DNA from: Pseudomonas sp. GOM7
Lineage (GTDB): Bacteria > Pseudomonadota > Gammaproteobacteria > Pseudomonadales > Pseudomonadaceae
Assembly: GCF_026723825.1 (NCBI RefSeq)
Contig: NZ_CP113519.1
Span: 2,294,001-2,358,000 of the forward strand
DNA length: 64,000 nt
Direction of reading: 5' to 3'
Shown here: positions 7,832-15,802 of the stretch, one piece after another
Layout: each line of letters starts with the position of its first letter
How positions within the stretch are numbered: the stretch's first letter is position 1
The notes under the pieces: generated by a model
Told to the model about the DNA's origin: nothing
What the model saw: the letters and a program-made list of their open reading frames with translations, nothing else
Database searches by the model: none
Position numbers and translations under genes: made by a program

Positions 7832-8629
7832 CTAACGCGTGGCAATCCAGATCAGCAGCCCGGCCTGAAACAGGCTGAAGGCCACCAGGCAGGTGATGGT
7901 GAAGCGCAGGCTGCTGTCTTCACGTTTGAGACGATCCACGTGTGCCTGCAGCTTGCGCAGCGCTTTGTCCTGCTCCTGCAGGTTCTGGTCGGCCTGCTGG
8001 AGCATGGCCGCCGCGTCCAATGGTTCGACGATCTGCACCTTCTCGGTGTGCCAGTCGCCGTGCAGCGAGCTGACCCGCTGCGCGCTGTAGAAAGGCTTGA
8101 GCTGCAGCGCATCGCTGTACTCGATGGTGAAACCCTGCGCCTTCAGTGCGTGATCGCGGCGGGCGATGGCGGCTGCGTTGAAGTTGTCCTTGGTTGGCAG
8201 GGCGCCGCCTTCGACGCTGTAGTGGGCGAAACGCTTGCGCGCCCAGGTGATGCCCTGAGCCAGCATGAAGCGTCCCAGGCCTCGGTTGGCCGGCTCGACG
8301 TTAAGGCCCTTGTCCGGGCCGAAGCGCACTTCCTTGAGCTGGTGGTCGGCCCAGACTTCCAGCAGATTCTGTTCGCCGTGCAGGCGTTGCCCCGGCACCT
8401 GCAGGGTCAGACGCAGCAGGCTGATGCTGCGTGAATGGCGCTCGACCCGGCCAAGCTGGACGAAGCGCAGAGGGCGGGCGCCGGTTTCGCGATCCACCGG
8501 CAGGGGCGCCAGGCGCAGCAGCTTGAAGTGCTCGGCCGGCAGATTGGCCCAGGGATGAGTGCTGGGCGCTTCGCTGGCGGCTTCTTCAGCAGGCGTGGGT
8601 TCGGCCTCTGGGGCTGGGTTTTCGCTCAT
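7832..8629 (-). CDS. Conserved hypothetical protein with C-terminal membrane anchor
   Basis: This 265-residue protein begins with an acidic, proline-rich low-complexity segment (to about residue 30), then a soluble alpha/beta region (LLRLAPLPVDRETG onward). It continues into a coiled coil (about 205-240, LQQADQNLQEQDKALRKLQAHVDRLKRE) and one C-terminal transmembrane helix (ITCLVAFSLFQAGLLIWIA). It is probably a tail-anchored cytoplasmic protein. It looks like the gene between prmB and the hydrolase in other Pseudomonas (recalled as PA1679). No catalytic motif is seen. The ATG at 8629 is the best start; a longer frame reaches 8725 without support. Confidence 0.7.
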   Translation of the reverse strand: MSENPAPEAEPTPAEEAASEAPSTHPWANLPAEHFKLLRLAPLPVDRETGARPLRFVQLGRVERHSRSISLLRLTLQVPGQRLHGEQNLLEVWADHQLKEVRFGPDKGLNVEPANRGLGRFMLAQGITWARKRFAHYSVEGGALPTKDNFNAAAIARRDHALKAQGFTIEYSDALQLKPFYSAQRVSSLHGDWHTEKVQIVEPLDAAAMLQQADQNLQEQDKALRKLQAHVDRLKREDSSLRFTITCLVAFSLFQAGLLIWIATR

Positions 8630-8663
8630 GGGCGTCCTGCGTGTGATCAATGCGTTCAGCGGG

Positions 8664-9626
8664 TTATCGGCCGTTTTCCTCCGCGCTGGAGCGAATGAAG
8701 GTGACGATGCGTTCACCCAGCGCACGGGCCAAGGGTAGCTGCGGATCGTCGTAGGATGCCAGTTGTTCCTTCCAGGGCGCCGGGGTGATGCGCATGACGT
8801 GGTTCATGCCGGGGATCAGTGCCAGCTCGGCATCGGGTTTGGCCTGCTTGAGCAGTTCGGCGTTTTCTGGGCTGACCTGGGCGTCGTGGGTGCCCTGCAC
8901 GATCAGCGCGGGGATGTGCAGGGCGGCGAAGTTCGCCGCCGGATCCTGGCGCAGCAGGCTGATCAGATAGGGCTGCACGCTGGGGCGATAGATCGCTTGC
9001 AGCTCTTTGGGCACCTGCGGCTGCAGTTTGCCGCGAATCAGATTGGCGAGGATGTGCCGGCTCTCGTCCAGCAAGGGCGGTGGCAGACGCATGGCCAGTT
9101 GCATGTCCAGCACCTGGCCGATGGGCAGGGCAGGGCCGGCGATGGACACCAGGGCATCGGCCTGGCCATCCTGCGCCGCCAGGCTGGCGATCAGCGCGCC
9201 TTCACTGTGGCCGATGAGGATGAGCCGGTCGAAGCGCGGGTCGCTCTTGAGCTGCCTGGCCCAGCCCTGGGCATCGGCCACGTAGCGCTCGACGCTGAGG
9301 TCGCGCTCGTCCGGGGTGGCGGCACGGCTGGCGGCTACACCGCGCTTGTCGTAGCGCAGGCTGGCGATGCCATTGCGCGCCAACACCTGGGCCAGCTTCT
9401 CCAGTGCGTCGTTATGGCCGCCTTCGGGGTTGTTGCCGTTGCGGTCGGTGGGGCCGGAGCCAGCGATCAGCAGCGCCACCGGCACCGGCTTGTCGCTCTG
9501 TGGCAACAGCAGGCTGCCGTACAGGGTGCCCTGGTCGGTGTCGAGGCTGATGGGCAATTGCCGGGTGGTGCTGGCCTGGGCCAGGCCGGTGATCAGGGTG
9601 AGGGTCAAGAGCAGGGCTCGTAGCAT
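8664..9626 (-). CDS. Exported alpha/beta hydrolase
   Basis: This 320-residue protein has a signal peptide (MLRALLLTLTLITGLAQA), so it acts in the periplasm or outside. The alpha/beta-hydrolase core shows an oxyanion region (LLIAGSGPTDRNGN), the nucleophile elbow GHSEG (LILIGHSEGALIASLA), an acid strand (IPALIVQGTHDAQVSPEN) and the catalytic His in MNHVM. The GSGPTDRNGN segment is shared with the acyl-esterase/prolyl-oligopeptidase-like S9 group. The substrate is unknown. The start at 9626 lacks a strong ribosome site but gives a good signal peptide. It is divergent from aroC. Confidence 0.82.
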   Translation of the reverse strand: MLRALLLTLTLITGLAQASTTRQLPISLDTDQGTLYGSLLLPQSDKPVPVALLIAGSGPTDRNGNNPEGGHNDALEKLAQVLARNGIASLRYDKRGVAASRAATPDERDLSVERYVADAQGWARQLKSDPRFDRLILIGHSEGALIASLAAQDGQADALVSIAGPALPIGQVLDMQLAMRLPPPLLDESRHILANLIRGKLQPQVPKELQAIYRPSVQPYLISLLRQDPAANFAALHIPALIVQGTHDAQVSPENAELLKQAKPDAELALIPGMNHVMRITPAPWKEQLASYDDPQLPLARALGERIVTFIRSSAEENGR

Positions 9627-9780
9627 GATGAGGTGGCTGTAGTGGCAGACTGGCATTGGACGTATCCGAACGGCCAAGGTTCGGGATGAACTGCAAGAAG
9701 GTGGCAGGTATACTCGCCCACCTTGTGAATCGGGCCTGCGCAGTGGCAGGCCGATGCTGAATTTCGCGGAGCGTCTTCCC

Positions 9781-10872
9781 ATGTCCGGCAATACCTACGG
9801 CAAGCTGTTCACCGTCACCACCGCTGGCGAAAGCCATGGCCCGGCCCTGGTCGCCATCGTCGACGGTTGCCCGCCGGGCCTGGAGCTGACGCTGGAGGAC
9901 ATGCAGCGCGACCTCGACCGGCGCAAGCCGGGCACCAGCCGCCATACCACGCAGCGCCAGGAAGCCGACGAGGTGGAAATCCTCTCCGGGGTGTTCGAGG
10001 GCAAGACCACCGGCTGCGCCATCGGCTTGCTGATCCGCAACACCGACCAGAAGTCCAAGGACTATTCGGCGATCAAGGACCTGTTCCGCCCGGCCCACGC
10101 CGACTATACCTACCACCACAAGTACGGTATCCGCGACTACCGTGGTGGCGGCCGCAGCTCGGCGCGGGAAACCGCCATGCGCGTGGCGGCCGGCGCCATC
10201 GCCAAGAAGTACCTGGCCACCCAGGGCATCGTCGTGCGTGGCTACATGAGCCAGCTCGGCCCCATCGAGATCCCGTTCAAGACCTGGGACAGCGTCGAGG
10301 ACAACGCCTTCTTCAGCCCTGATCCGGCCAAGGTGCCGGAGCTGGAGGCCTACATGGATCAACTGCGTCGCGACCAGGATTCGGTCGGCGCGAAGATCAC
10401 CGTGGTGGCCGAAGGGGTGATGCCGGGCCTCGGCGAGCCGATCTTCGACCGCCTGGACGCCGAGCTGGCTCACGCGCTCATGAGCATCAACGCGGTCAAG
10501 GGCGTGGAGATCGGTGCCGGTTTCGCCAGCGTCGCCCAGCGCGGCACCGAGCACCGCGACGAGCTGACCCCGGAGGGTTTCCTCTCCAACAACGCCGGCG
10601 GCATTCTCGGCGGCATCTCCAGCGGCCAGCCGATCGTCGCCCACCTGGCGCTCAAGCCGACCTCCAGCATCACCACCCCAGGACGCTCCATCGACGTTGA
10701 TGGCAACCCGGTGGATGTGATCACCAAGGGCCGTCACGACCCCTGCGTGGGCATTCGTGCCACGCCGATCGCCGAGGCGATGATGGCCATCGTGCTGATG
10801 GATCATTTGCTGCGGCACCGCGCGCAGAACGCCGACGTGCGCGTGACCACGCCAGTACTGGGCCAGCTATGA
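9781..10872 (+). CDS. aroC: Chorismate synthase
   Basis: This 363-residue enzyme converts 5-enolpyruvylshikimate 3-phosphate to chorismate with reduced FMN, the last step of the shared aromatic pathway. The diagnostic segments are present: [14 protein letters not shown] near residue 15, [37 protein letters not shown] and GISSGQPI near the C-terminus. The length equals the Pseudomonas norm. The ATG at 9781 (MSGNTYGK) is the family start; the frame is open to 9754 but the extension is not conserved-looking. Confidence 0.97.
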   Translation: MSGNTYGKLFTVTTAGESHGPALVAIVDGCPPGLELTLEDMQRDLDRRKPGTSRHTTQRQEADEVEILSGVFEGKTTGCAIGLLIRNTDQKSKDYSAIKDLFRPAHADYTYHHKYGIRDYRGGGRSSARETAMRVAAGAIAKKYLATQGIVVRGYMSQLGPIEIPFKTWDSVEDNAFFSPDPAKVPELEAYMDQLRRDQDSVGAKITVVAEGVMPGLGEPIFDRLDAELAHALMSINAVKGVEIGAGFASVAQRGTEHRDELTPEGFLSNNAGGILGGISSGQPIVAHLALKPTSSITTPGRSIDVDGNPVDVITKGRHDPCVGIRATPIAEAMMAIVLMDHLLRHRAQNADVRVTTPVLGQL

Positions 10873-10950
10873 GCAGCAAGCTGCAAGCCACAAGCTGCAA
10901 GTTACCAACGGCGGTGCCGATGCTTCTGCTTGCCGCTTGAAGCTTGTCGC
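10873..10950. repeat. Intercistronic hairpin repeat between aroC and the MFS gene
   Basis: Imperfect inverted repeats (AGCAGCAAGCTGCAAGCC from 10873 and CTTGCCGCTTGAAGCTTG at 10930-10947) fill the whole gap and reach within 3 bases of the MFS start. The same unit family is found at 15720-15802 (xdhB/xdhC) and 28580-28668 (zipA/ligA), each time between genes read in the same direction. It would fold in the mRNA and could stabilise the upstream message or sequester the MFS start, which has no recognisable ribosome site of its own. Confidence 0.75.
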
Positions 10951-10952
10951 TT

Positions 10953-12104
10953 ATGACTGCTTCTCTGCCGTATTGGCGCCTGTCCGGCTTTTATTTCTTC
11001 TACTTCGCCCTGCTCGGGGGGACGGCGCCGTTCCTGGCGCTGTACTTCGACCACCTGGGTTTTTCCCCGGCGCGCATCGGCGAGCTGATCGCCATTCCCA
11101 TGCTGATGCGCTGCCTGGCGCCGAATCTGTGGGGCTGGCTGGGCGACCGTAGCGGCCAGCGCCTGTTGATCGTGCGTTTTGGCGCGCTGTGCACCCTGGT
11201 CTGCTTCGCCGGTATCTTCTTCGATCAGAGCTACGCCTGGCTGGCGCTGATCATGGCCACTCACGCCTTCTTCTGGCACGCGGTGCTGCCGCAGTTCGAG
11301 GTGATCACCCTGGCCCACCTGCGCGAGCAGGCCGCGCGCTACAGCCAGATCCGCCTGTGGGGCAGCATCGGCTTCATCGTCGCCGTGGTCGGCCTCGGCC
11401 TGTTGTTCGAGTGGCTCAGCCTGGATGCCTACCCGGCGGCGCTGCTGGTGATCATGGCCGGTATCGTCATCAGCAGTTTCTGGGTGCCCAATGCGCAGCC
11501 CTTGCAGCGGCCGAATACGCCTGAGCAGGGCGGCTTCCTGCGTCAGTTGCGGCGTCCGGGGATTGCCGCGTTCTACCTCTGCGTCGGCTTGATGCAGTTG
11601 AGCAACGGCCCGTACTACACTTTCCTGACCCTGCACCTGGAGGGCGTCGGCTACAGCCGGGGTGCCATCGGCCTGTTCTGGGCGCTGGGGGTGGTGGCGG
11701 AGATCGTCCTGTTCCTGCTGATGGCGCGCCTGCTGCAGCGCTATTCGCTGCGCAGCGTATTGCTGGCCAGTTTCCTCATCACCGCCGTGCGCTGGCTGTT
11801 GCTGGGCAACCTGGCCCAGTACCTGCCGCTGCTGTTGTTGGCGCAGTGCATGCACGCTGCCACTTTCGGCGCCTTCCATGCTGCCTGCATTCACTTCGTG
11901 CAGCGCAGTTTCGCCGACCGCCAGCAGGGCCAGGCTCAGGCGCTCTATGTCAGCCTGGCCGGGATCGGCGGCGCCCTCGGCGCGCTGTACGCTGGTTATA
12001 GCTGGAAGGGCCTGGGCCCGGCCTGGACCTTCGCCATCGCCAGTCTGGTAGCCTTGCTCGCAGCCATCATCATCGCCACCCGTCTGCCGCCCGAGCGGCC
12101 CTGA
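10953..12104 (+). CDS. MFS transporter (MFS_1-like / HcaT-type)
   Basis: This 383-residue protein has about 12 hydrophobic helices. The first helix region (WRLSGFYFFYFALLGGTAPFLALYF) and the loop GWLGDRSGQR after helix 2 match the NupG/HcaT-like MFS branch that includes the 3-phenylpropionate transporter. Substrate is unknown. The ATG at 10953 directly abuts a hairpin repeat. It is followed 16 bp later by the cupin gene, so the two are likely co-transcribed. Confidence 0.85.
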   Translation: MTASLPYWRLSGFYFFYFALLGGTAPFLALYFDHLGFSPARIGELIAIPMLMRCLAPNLWGWLGDRSGQRLLIVRFGALCTLVCFAGIFFDQSYAWLALIMATHAFFWHAVLPQFEVITLAHLREQAARYSQIRLWGSIGFIVAVVGLGLLFEWLSLDAYPAALLVIMAGIVISSFWVPNAQPLQRPNTPEQGGFLRQLRRPGIAAFYLCVGLMQLSNGPYYTFLTLHLEGVGYSRGAIGLFWALGVVAEIVLFLLMARLLQRYSLRSVLLASFLITAVRWLLLGNLAQYLPLLLLAQCMHAATFGAFHAACIHFVQRSFADRQQGQAQALYVSLAGIGGALGALYAGYSWKGLGPAWTFAIASLVALLAAIIIATRLPPERP

Positions 12105-12120
12105 ACCGAGTGACCCCTTC

Positions 12121-12660
12121 ATGAGCAGCCTCGCCGTCCACCTGCATACTTCCCCGCAACTGCCGAACAAGGTACTGAACCACGCCGATGACATCGCCAG
12201 CACCCTGGCGGCGGTGGGCATCGACTATCGCCAACTGGAGCTGCCGGCCGCGCTGCGCCCCGGCTGCGAGCAGGCCGAGTTCGACGCGGCCTATGGCCTG
12301 TGGCTGCAGGCCTTGATGGGTGAGCAGGGCTATGTGTGGCAGGAGTTGTTCAACCTGCAGCGCAACCACCCGCAGAAGCTGGAGCTGCGCGCCCGTCATC
12401 TGGACGAGCAGGTGCAGGGCGCGACCAGCGCCTGGTTGTTCCTCGCCGGCTTCGCCCAGCTCAGCTTGCACCTGGATGGCCATGTGTACGTGCTGCAGGG
12501 CGAGCGTGGCGATCTGCTGACCTTGCCGGCCGGCACCCGCCACTGGTTCGACCTGGGTGAGGAGCCGCATGCCCTGGTGCTGCGCCTGAGCGCCAGCGAC
12601 GAGGCGCCCGCGCTGACGGGCGAGGAAATCGCCAGCCGTTTCCCGCGGCTGGGGGATTGA
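12121..12660 (+). CDS. Acireductone-dioxygenase-like cupin with lost metal ligands
   Basis: The 179-residue protein follows the ARD/MtnD fold along its length: LDE, GFAQLSLHLDGHVYVL, then GDLLTLPAGTRHWFDLG. In working ARDs the motif before this is EHTHxxxE, whose two His and one Glu bind Fe or Ni; here it is EQVQGATS (about residues 99-106), so three of four ligands are Gln, Gln and Ser. Only the last ligand, His in TRHWFD, remains. Normal ARD activity is therefore unlikely. In relatives a genuine mtnD and mtnC lie next to such a gene, but neither is seen here. It may bind a ligand or have a structural role. Confidence 0.75.
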   Translation: MSSLAVHLHTSPQLPNKVLNHADDIASTLAAVGIDYRQLELPAALRPGCEQAEFDAAYGLWLQALMGEQGYVWQELFNLQRNHPQKLELRARHLDEQVQGATSAWLFLAGFAQLSLHLDGHVYVLQGERGDLLTLPAGTRHWFDLGEEPHALVLRLSASDEAPALTGEEIASRFPRLGD

Positions 12661-12723
12661 GGGGGAACCCGGGTCGGGCGCCGGCTATCCTAAGAGGGCA
12701 AGCCTTCACACAGGAGTGTTCTC

Positions 12724-12915
12724 ATGGGCTCTACCCTCAGCAGCCTGATCGGCCTGGCCATCTTCGCCCTGGATATCTGGGCCATCATCAACGTGCTGAA
12801 AAGCAGCGCCGAAACCGGCATCAAGATTCTCTGGGTGCTGCTGATCCTCCTCCTGCCGGTGCTGGGCCTGATCATCTGGGCACTGGCCGGGCCGCGAGGT
12901 AACGTGCGGCTATGA
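12724..12915 (+). CDS. PLDc_N-type small membrane protein
   Basis: This 63-residue protein consists of two membrane helices (LIGLAIFALDIWAIINVL and ILWVLLILLLPVLGLIIWALAG) ending GPRGNVRL. This is the phospholipase D-nuclease N-terminal (PLDc_N) pattern with its conserved WALAGPR-like end, here as a stand-alone protein. A CAGGAG ribosome site is 7 bases upstream. Its stop overlaps the next start (ATGA at 12912), so the phosphatase-like gene is translationally coupled. Confidence 0.78.
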   Translation: MGSTLSSLIGLAIFALDIWAIINVLKSSAETGIKILWVLLILLLPVLGLIIWALAGPRGNVRL

Positions 12916-13466
12916 GGTGCCTGTGGCTGCTGGCGTTGCTGTTACCGCTCGGCAGCGCCGCAGCAGGGGCGGACGACGCCTGGCAGGCCCTGCGCGAAGG
13001 CCGCGCGCTGTTGCTCATGCGTCATGCCACGGCGCCGGGCACCGGGGACCCGGCGAACTTTCGCCTGGATCAGTGTGCCACCCAACGCAACCTCGATGCC
13101 CAGGGGCGCGCCGAAGCACGGCGCTGGGGCGAACTGCTGGCGCGTCAGGGCATCGAACGGCCGCGCATCCTCAGTAGTCGCTGGTGCCGCGCGCGGGATA
13201 CCGCCAGCGGCCTGCAGCTTGGCCCGGTGCAGCCGCTGGCGGCACTGGATTCCTTCTTTCAGCAGCGTAGCGACGGTGCTGAGCAGACCGCCGAGCTGAT
13301 CCGCACGATCAATCAATTGCCGGTCGGTGCGCCTCTGGTGCTGGTGTCCCATCAGGTCAACATCACCGCCCTGACGGGGATCTTTCCCGCCTCCGGCGAA
13401 GGGCTGATTCTCCCCTTGCCGCTAAGTCCGCGCGCCCAGCCGCTGGCACGCATTCCGGCGCCTTAG
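12912..13466 (+). CDS. Periplasmic histidine phosphatase superfamily protein
   Basis: This 184-residue protein has a signal peptide (LWLLALLLPLGSAAAGA) and the branch-1 histidine phosphatase core. The RHG-type motif appears as LLMRHATAPG (nucleophile His about residue 37), a second Arg is in SSRWCRARDTA, and a late His in LVSHQVNI. RHG is RHA here, which is common in exported members. The substrate is unknown. It overlaps the PLDc_N gene by 4 bases and converges with guaD, whose end overlaps its last 4 bases. Confidence 0.8.
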   Translation: MRCLWLLALLLPLGSAAAGADDAWQALREGRALLLMRHATAPGTGDPANFRLDQCATQRNLDAQGRAEARRWGELLARQGIERPRILSSRWCRARDTASGLQLGPVQPLAALDSFFQQRSDGAEQTAELIRTINQLPVGAPLVLVSHQVNITALTGIFPASGEGLILPLPLSPRAQPLARIPAP

Positions 13467-14767
13467 TCGCGTTGGTGCACGGATACCCCCGCAGCGAAGG
13501 TTTCCCGTACCGCGCGGTCATCGCCGAGCATGGTCAGCGCGAACAGGCGTTCCTCCAGGCTCCTGGCCTGCTGCATGCGGTAACGCAGCAGCGGCGTGGC
13601 GTGGTAGTCGAGGACGATGAAGTCGGCATCCTTGCCCGGCAGGAAGTTGCCCAGTCGCTCGTCCAGATACAGCGCATGGGCACCGCCCAGGGTGGCCAGG
13701 TACAGCGATTTGAACGGATCGAGTTTCTTGCCCTGTAGTTGCATCACCTTGTAGGCCTCGTTGAGTGACTGCAACTGGCTGAAGCTGGTGCCGGCGCCCA
13801 CGTCGGTGCCCAGGCCGACGCGCACGCCATGGCGTTCCAGCTTGTTCAGGTCGAACAGACCGCTGCCCAGGAACAGGTTGGAGGTGGGGCAGAAGGCCAC
13901 CGCCGAGCCGGTCTCGGCCAGGCGCTGGCACTCCTCGTCGCACAGGTGCACGCCATGGGCGAACACCGCGCGCGGGCCGGTCAGGCGGTGGTGGTGGTAG
14001 ACGTCCAGGTAGCCCTGGCGCTCGGGGAACAGCGCTTTCACCCACTCGATCTCCTGGCGGTTCTCCGACAGATGGGTGTGCATGTACAGATCCGGGTACT
14101 CGCTCAGCAGCTTGCCGGCCAGCTCCAGTTGCTCGGGCGTGCTGGTGGGGGCGAAGCGCGGGGTGACGGCGTAGTGCAGGCGGCCCTTGCCGTGCCAGCG
14201 TTCGATCAGCGCCTTGCTCTCGGCATAGCCGCTTTCTGCCGTGTCGCACAGGTAGTCCGGGGCGTTGCGATCCATCAGCACCTTGCCGGCGATCATGCGC
14301 AGGTCGAGCTTTTCGGCCTGCTCGAAGAAGGCGTCCACCGACTGCGGGTGCACGGTGCCGAACACCAGGGCAGTGGTGGTGCCGTTGCGCAGCAGCTCCT
14401 GGAGGAAGATCGCCGCCACTTCGCTGGCATGGGCCTTGTCGGCGAACTGGCGCTCGGTGGGGAAGGTGTAGGTGTTGAGCCAGTCCAGCAGTTGTTCGCC
14501 GTAGGAGGCGATCATGCCGGTCTGCGGGTAATGGATATGGGTGTCGATGAAGCCGGGGGTGATCAGCGCGTCCTGGTAGTGCTGGATTTCCACGCCGGTC
14601 AGCTTCGGCAACAGTTCGGCCGCCGCGCCAACCTGGGCGACCTGGCCATCCTCGATCAGCAGGATGCCGTCCTCGAAGTACTGGTAGGAGCGCTCGACGC
14701 CGACCTGCGCCGGGTCGGCGAGGCTGTGCAGGATGGCTGCGCGGTAGGCTTTGCGGGTGTCACTCAT
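13463..14767 (-). CDS. guaD: Guanine deaminase
   Basis: This 434-residue amidohydrolase converts guanine to xanthine. Metal ligands and signatures are visible: HIHYPQ in GFIDTHIHYPQTGM (about residue 75), THLSEN in YMHTHLSENRQEI, HGVHLCDEE, and the aspartate in GLGTDVGAGTS. It is last in the minus-strand series xdhA-xdhB-xdhC-guaD, so its product feeds xanthine dehydrogenase. A 119-bp gap with tandem repeats separates it from xdhC. Confidence 0.95.
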   Translation of the reverse strand: MSDTRKAYRAAILHSLADPAQVGVERSYQYFEDGILLIEDGQVAQVGAAAELLPKLTGVEIQHYQDALITPGFIDTHIHYPQTGMIASYGEQLLDWLNTYTFPTERQFADKAHASEVAAIFLQELLRNGTTTALVFGTVHPQSVDAFFEQAEKLDLRMIAGKVLMDRNAPDYLCDTAESGYAESKALIERWHGKGRLHYAVTPRFAPTSTPEQLELAGKLLSEYPDLYMHTHLSENRQEIEWVKALFPERQGYLDVYHHHRLTGPRAVFAHGVHLCDEECQRLAETGSAVAFCPTSNLFLGSGLFDLNKLERHGVRVGLGTDVGAGTSFSQLQSLNEAYKVMQLQGKKLDPFKSLYLATLGGAHALYLDERLGNFLPGKDADFIVLDYHATPLLRYRMQQARSLEERLFALTMLGDDRAVRETFAAGVSVHQRD

Positions 14768-14787
14768 GGTTCAAATCTCATGCGTAG

Positions 14788-14851
14788 GGTGCGCTGCGCG
14801 CACCGAAGAATTGGGTGATGGTGCGCTGCGCGCACCGAAGAATTGGGTGAT
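14788..14851. repeat. 32-bp perfect tandem duplication between xdhC and guaD
   Basis: Two identical 32-bp units (14788-14819 and 14820-14851), each starting GGTGCGCTGCGCGCACCG and ending TTGGGTGAT, are followed by a third partial unit ending GCGCACCCTACG at 14874. Each unit has a self-complementary GGTGCGC/GCGCACC core, so the message between xdhC and guaD would carry a row of hairpins. The family matches 7653-7826. Confidence 0.85.
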
Positions 14852-14886
14852 GGTGCGCACGGCGCACCCTACGGGTTGCGAGTCGA

Positions 14887-15717
14887 TCAGGAGCGGCGTG
14901 AGGCCGGCAGCAACCTGGCGACGCTGGATTCGCCCTTCTTCACATCCTGGCCGAAGGTGGCGTTGTAGCTGGCGATCACTTCGCCGGCGATGGACACGGC
15001 GATCTCCATGGGCAGCTTGCCCTTCACTTCGGGCAGGCCCATGGGGCAACGCATGCGCGCCAGCGTGGCCTCGTCCAGGCCGCGTTGACGCAGGCGGTGC
15101 TCGAACTTGACGCGCTTGGTCTTCGAGCCGATCAGGCCGAAGTAGGCGAAGTCGCCGCGTTTGAGGATCGCCGCTGTCAGCTCCAGATCGAGTTGGTGAT
15201 CATGGGTCATGACGATGAAGTAGCTGCCAGGGGGCATGCTCGCCACTTCATCGACCACTTCGTCGTCGACGATCTTCTGTACGCCGGGTGGAATCTGCTC
15301 GGGAAATTCCTGCTCGCGCGCGTCGATCCAGCGCACTTTACACGGCAGGCTGGCCAGCAGCGGCACCAGCGCACGGCCGACATGGCCGGCGCCGAACACG
15401 GCGATCTGCGCCTGCGGCTGGCCCATGGGCTCGAACAGCAGCACGGTGGCGCCGCCACAGCACTGGCCGAGGCTGGCGCCGAGGGCGAAGCGCTCCAGGC
15501 GGGTGTCCTGGGTGCGGCTGGCGAGCATCTCGCGAGCCATGGCCATGGCCTTGTATTCCAGATGGCCGCCGCCGATGGTTTCAAAGATGCGCTCGGCGGT
15601 GACGATCATCTTCGAGCCGGCATTGCGCGGCGTCGAGCCGTGCTCTTCGATTATGGTCACCAGCACGCAGGGCTCGCCCTTGTCCTGCAGCTCGGCGAGG
15701 GCGCTGATCCAGCTCAT
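14887..15717 (-). CDS. xdhC: Xanthine dehydrogenase accessory protein XdhC
   Basis: This 276-residue protein is needed to load sulfurated molybdenum cofactor into xanthine dehydrogenase. The N-terminal XdhC/CoxI domain has EEHGSTPRNAGSKM and GGGHLE; the GQCCGG motif (about residue 105) is the family cysteine pair region. A Rossmann domain follows (VFGAGHVGRALVPLL). The start at 15717 (MSWISALAEL) lies within a hairpin repeat that joins it to xdhB. Confidence 0.93.
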   Translation of the reverse strand: MSWISALAELQDKGEPCVLVTIIEEHGSTPRNAGSKMIVTAERIFETIGGGHLEYKAMAMAREMLASRTQDTRLERFALGASLGQCCGGATVLLFEPMGQPQAQIAVFGAGHVGRALVPLLASLPCKVRWIDAREQEFPEQIPPGVQKIVDDEVVDEVASMPPGSYFIVMTHDHQLDLELTAAILKRGDFAYFGLIGSKTKRVKFEHRLRQRGLDEATLARMRCPMGLPEVKGKLPMEIAVSIAGEVIASYNATFGQDVKKGESSVARLLPASRRS

Positions 15718-15719
15718 GA

Positions 15720-15802
15720 GCGGCAAGCCTCAGGTTGCAAGCACACTTGATTCATGCACTCACCTCGCTGCTTTCTTGAACTTGCGGCTTGAGGCTTGCC
15801 GC
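15720..15802. repeat. Hairpin repeat spanning the xdhB end and xdhC leader
   Basis: Inverted arms at 15720-15741 (GCGGCAAGCCTCA, then GGTTGCAAG) and 15781-15802 match at 19 of 22 positions. The second arm is inside xdhB and encodes the AASLKPQ part of its C-terminal tail. It is the same family as the repeats at 10873 and 28580. The likely reading is that a repeat landed at the gene junction and was absorbed into the xdhB reading frame. Confidence 0.75.

Noticed and set aside
14788..14874. CRISPR array
   Set aside because: The direct repeats are adjacent with no spacers and there are no cas genes; it is a simple tandem duplication of a palindrome.
14771..15110. Frames crossing the tandem repeats between guaD and xdhC
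   Set aside because: They are created by the 32-bp repeat units and overlap xdhC on the other strand.
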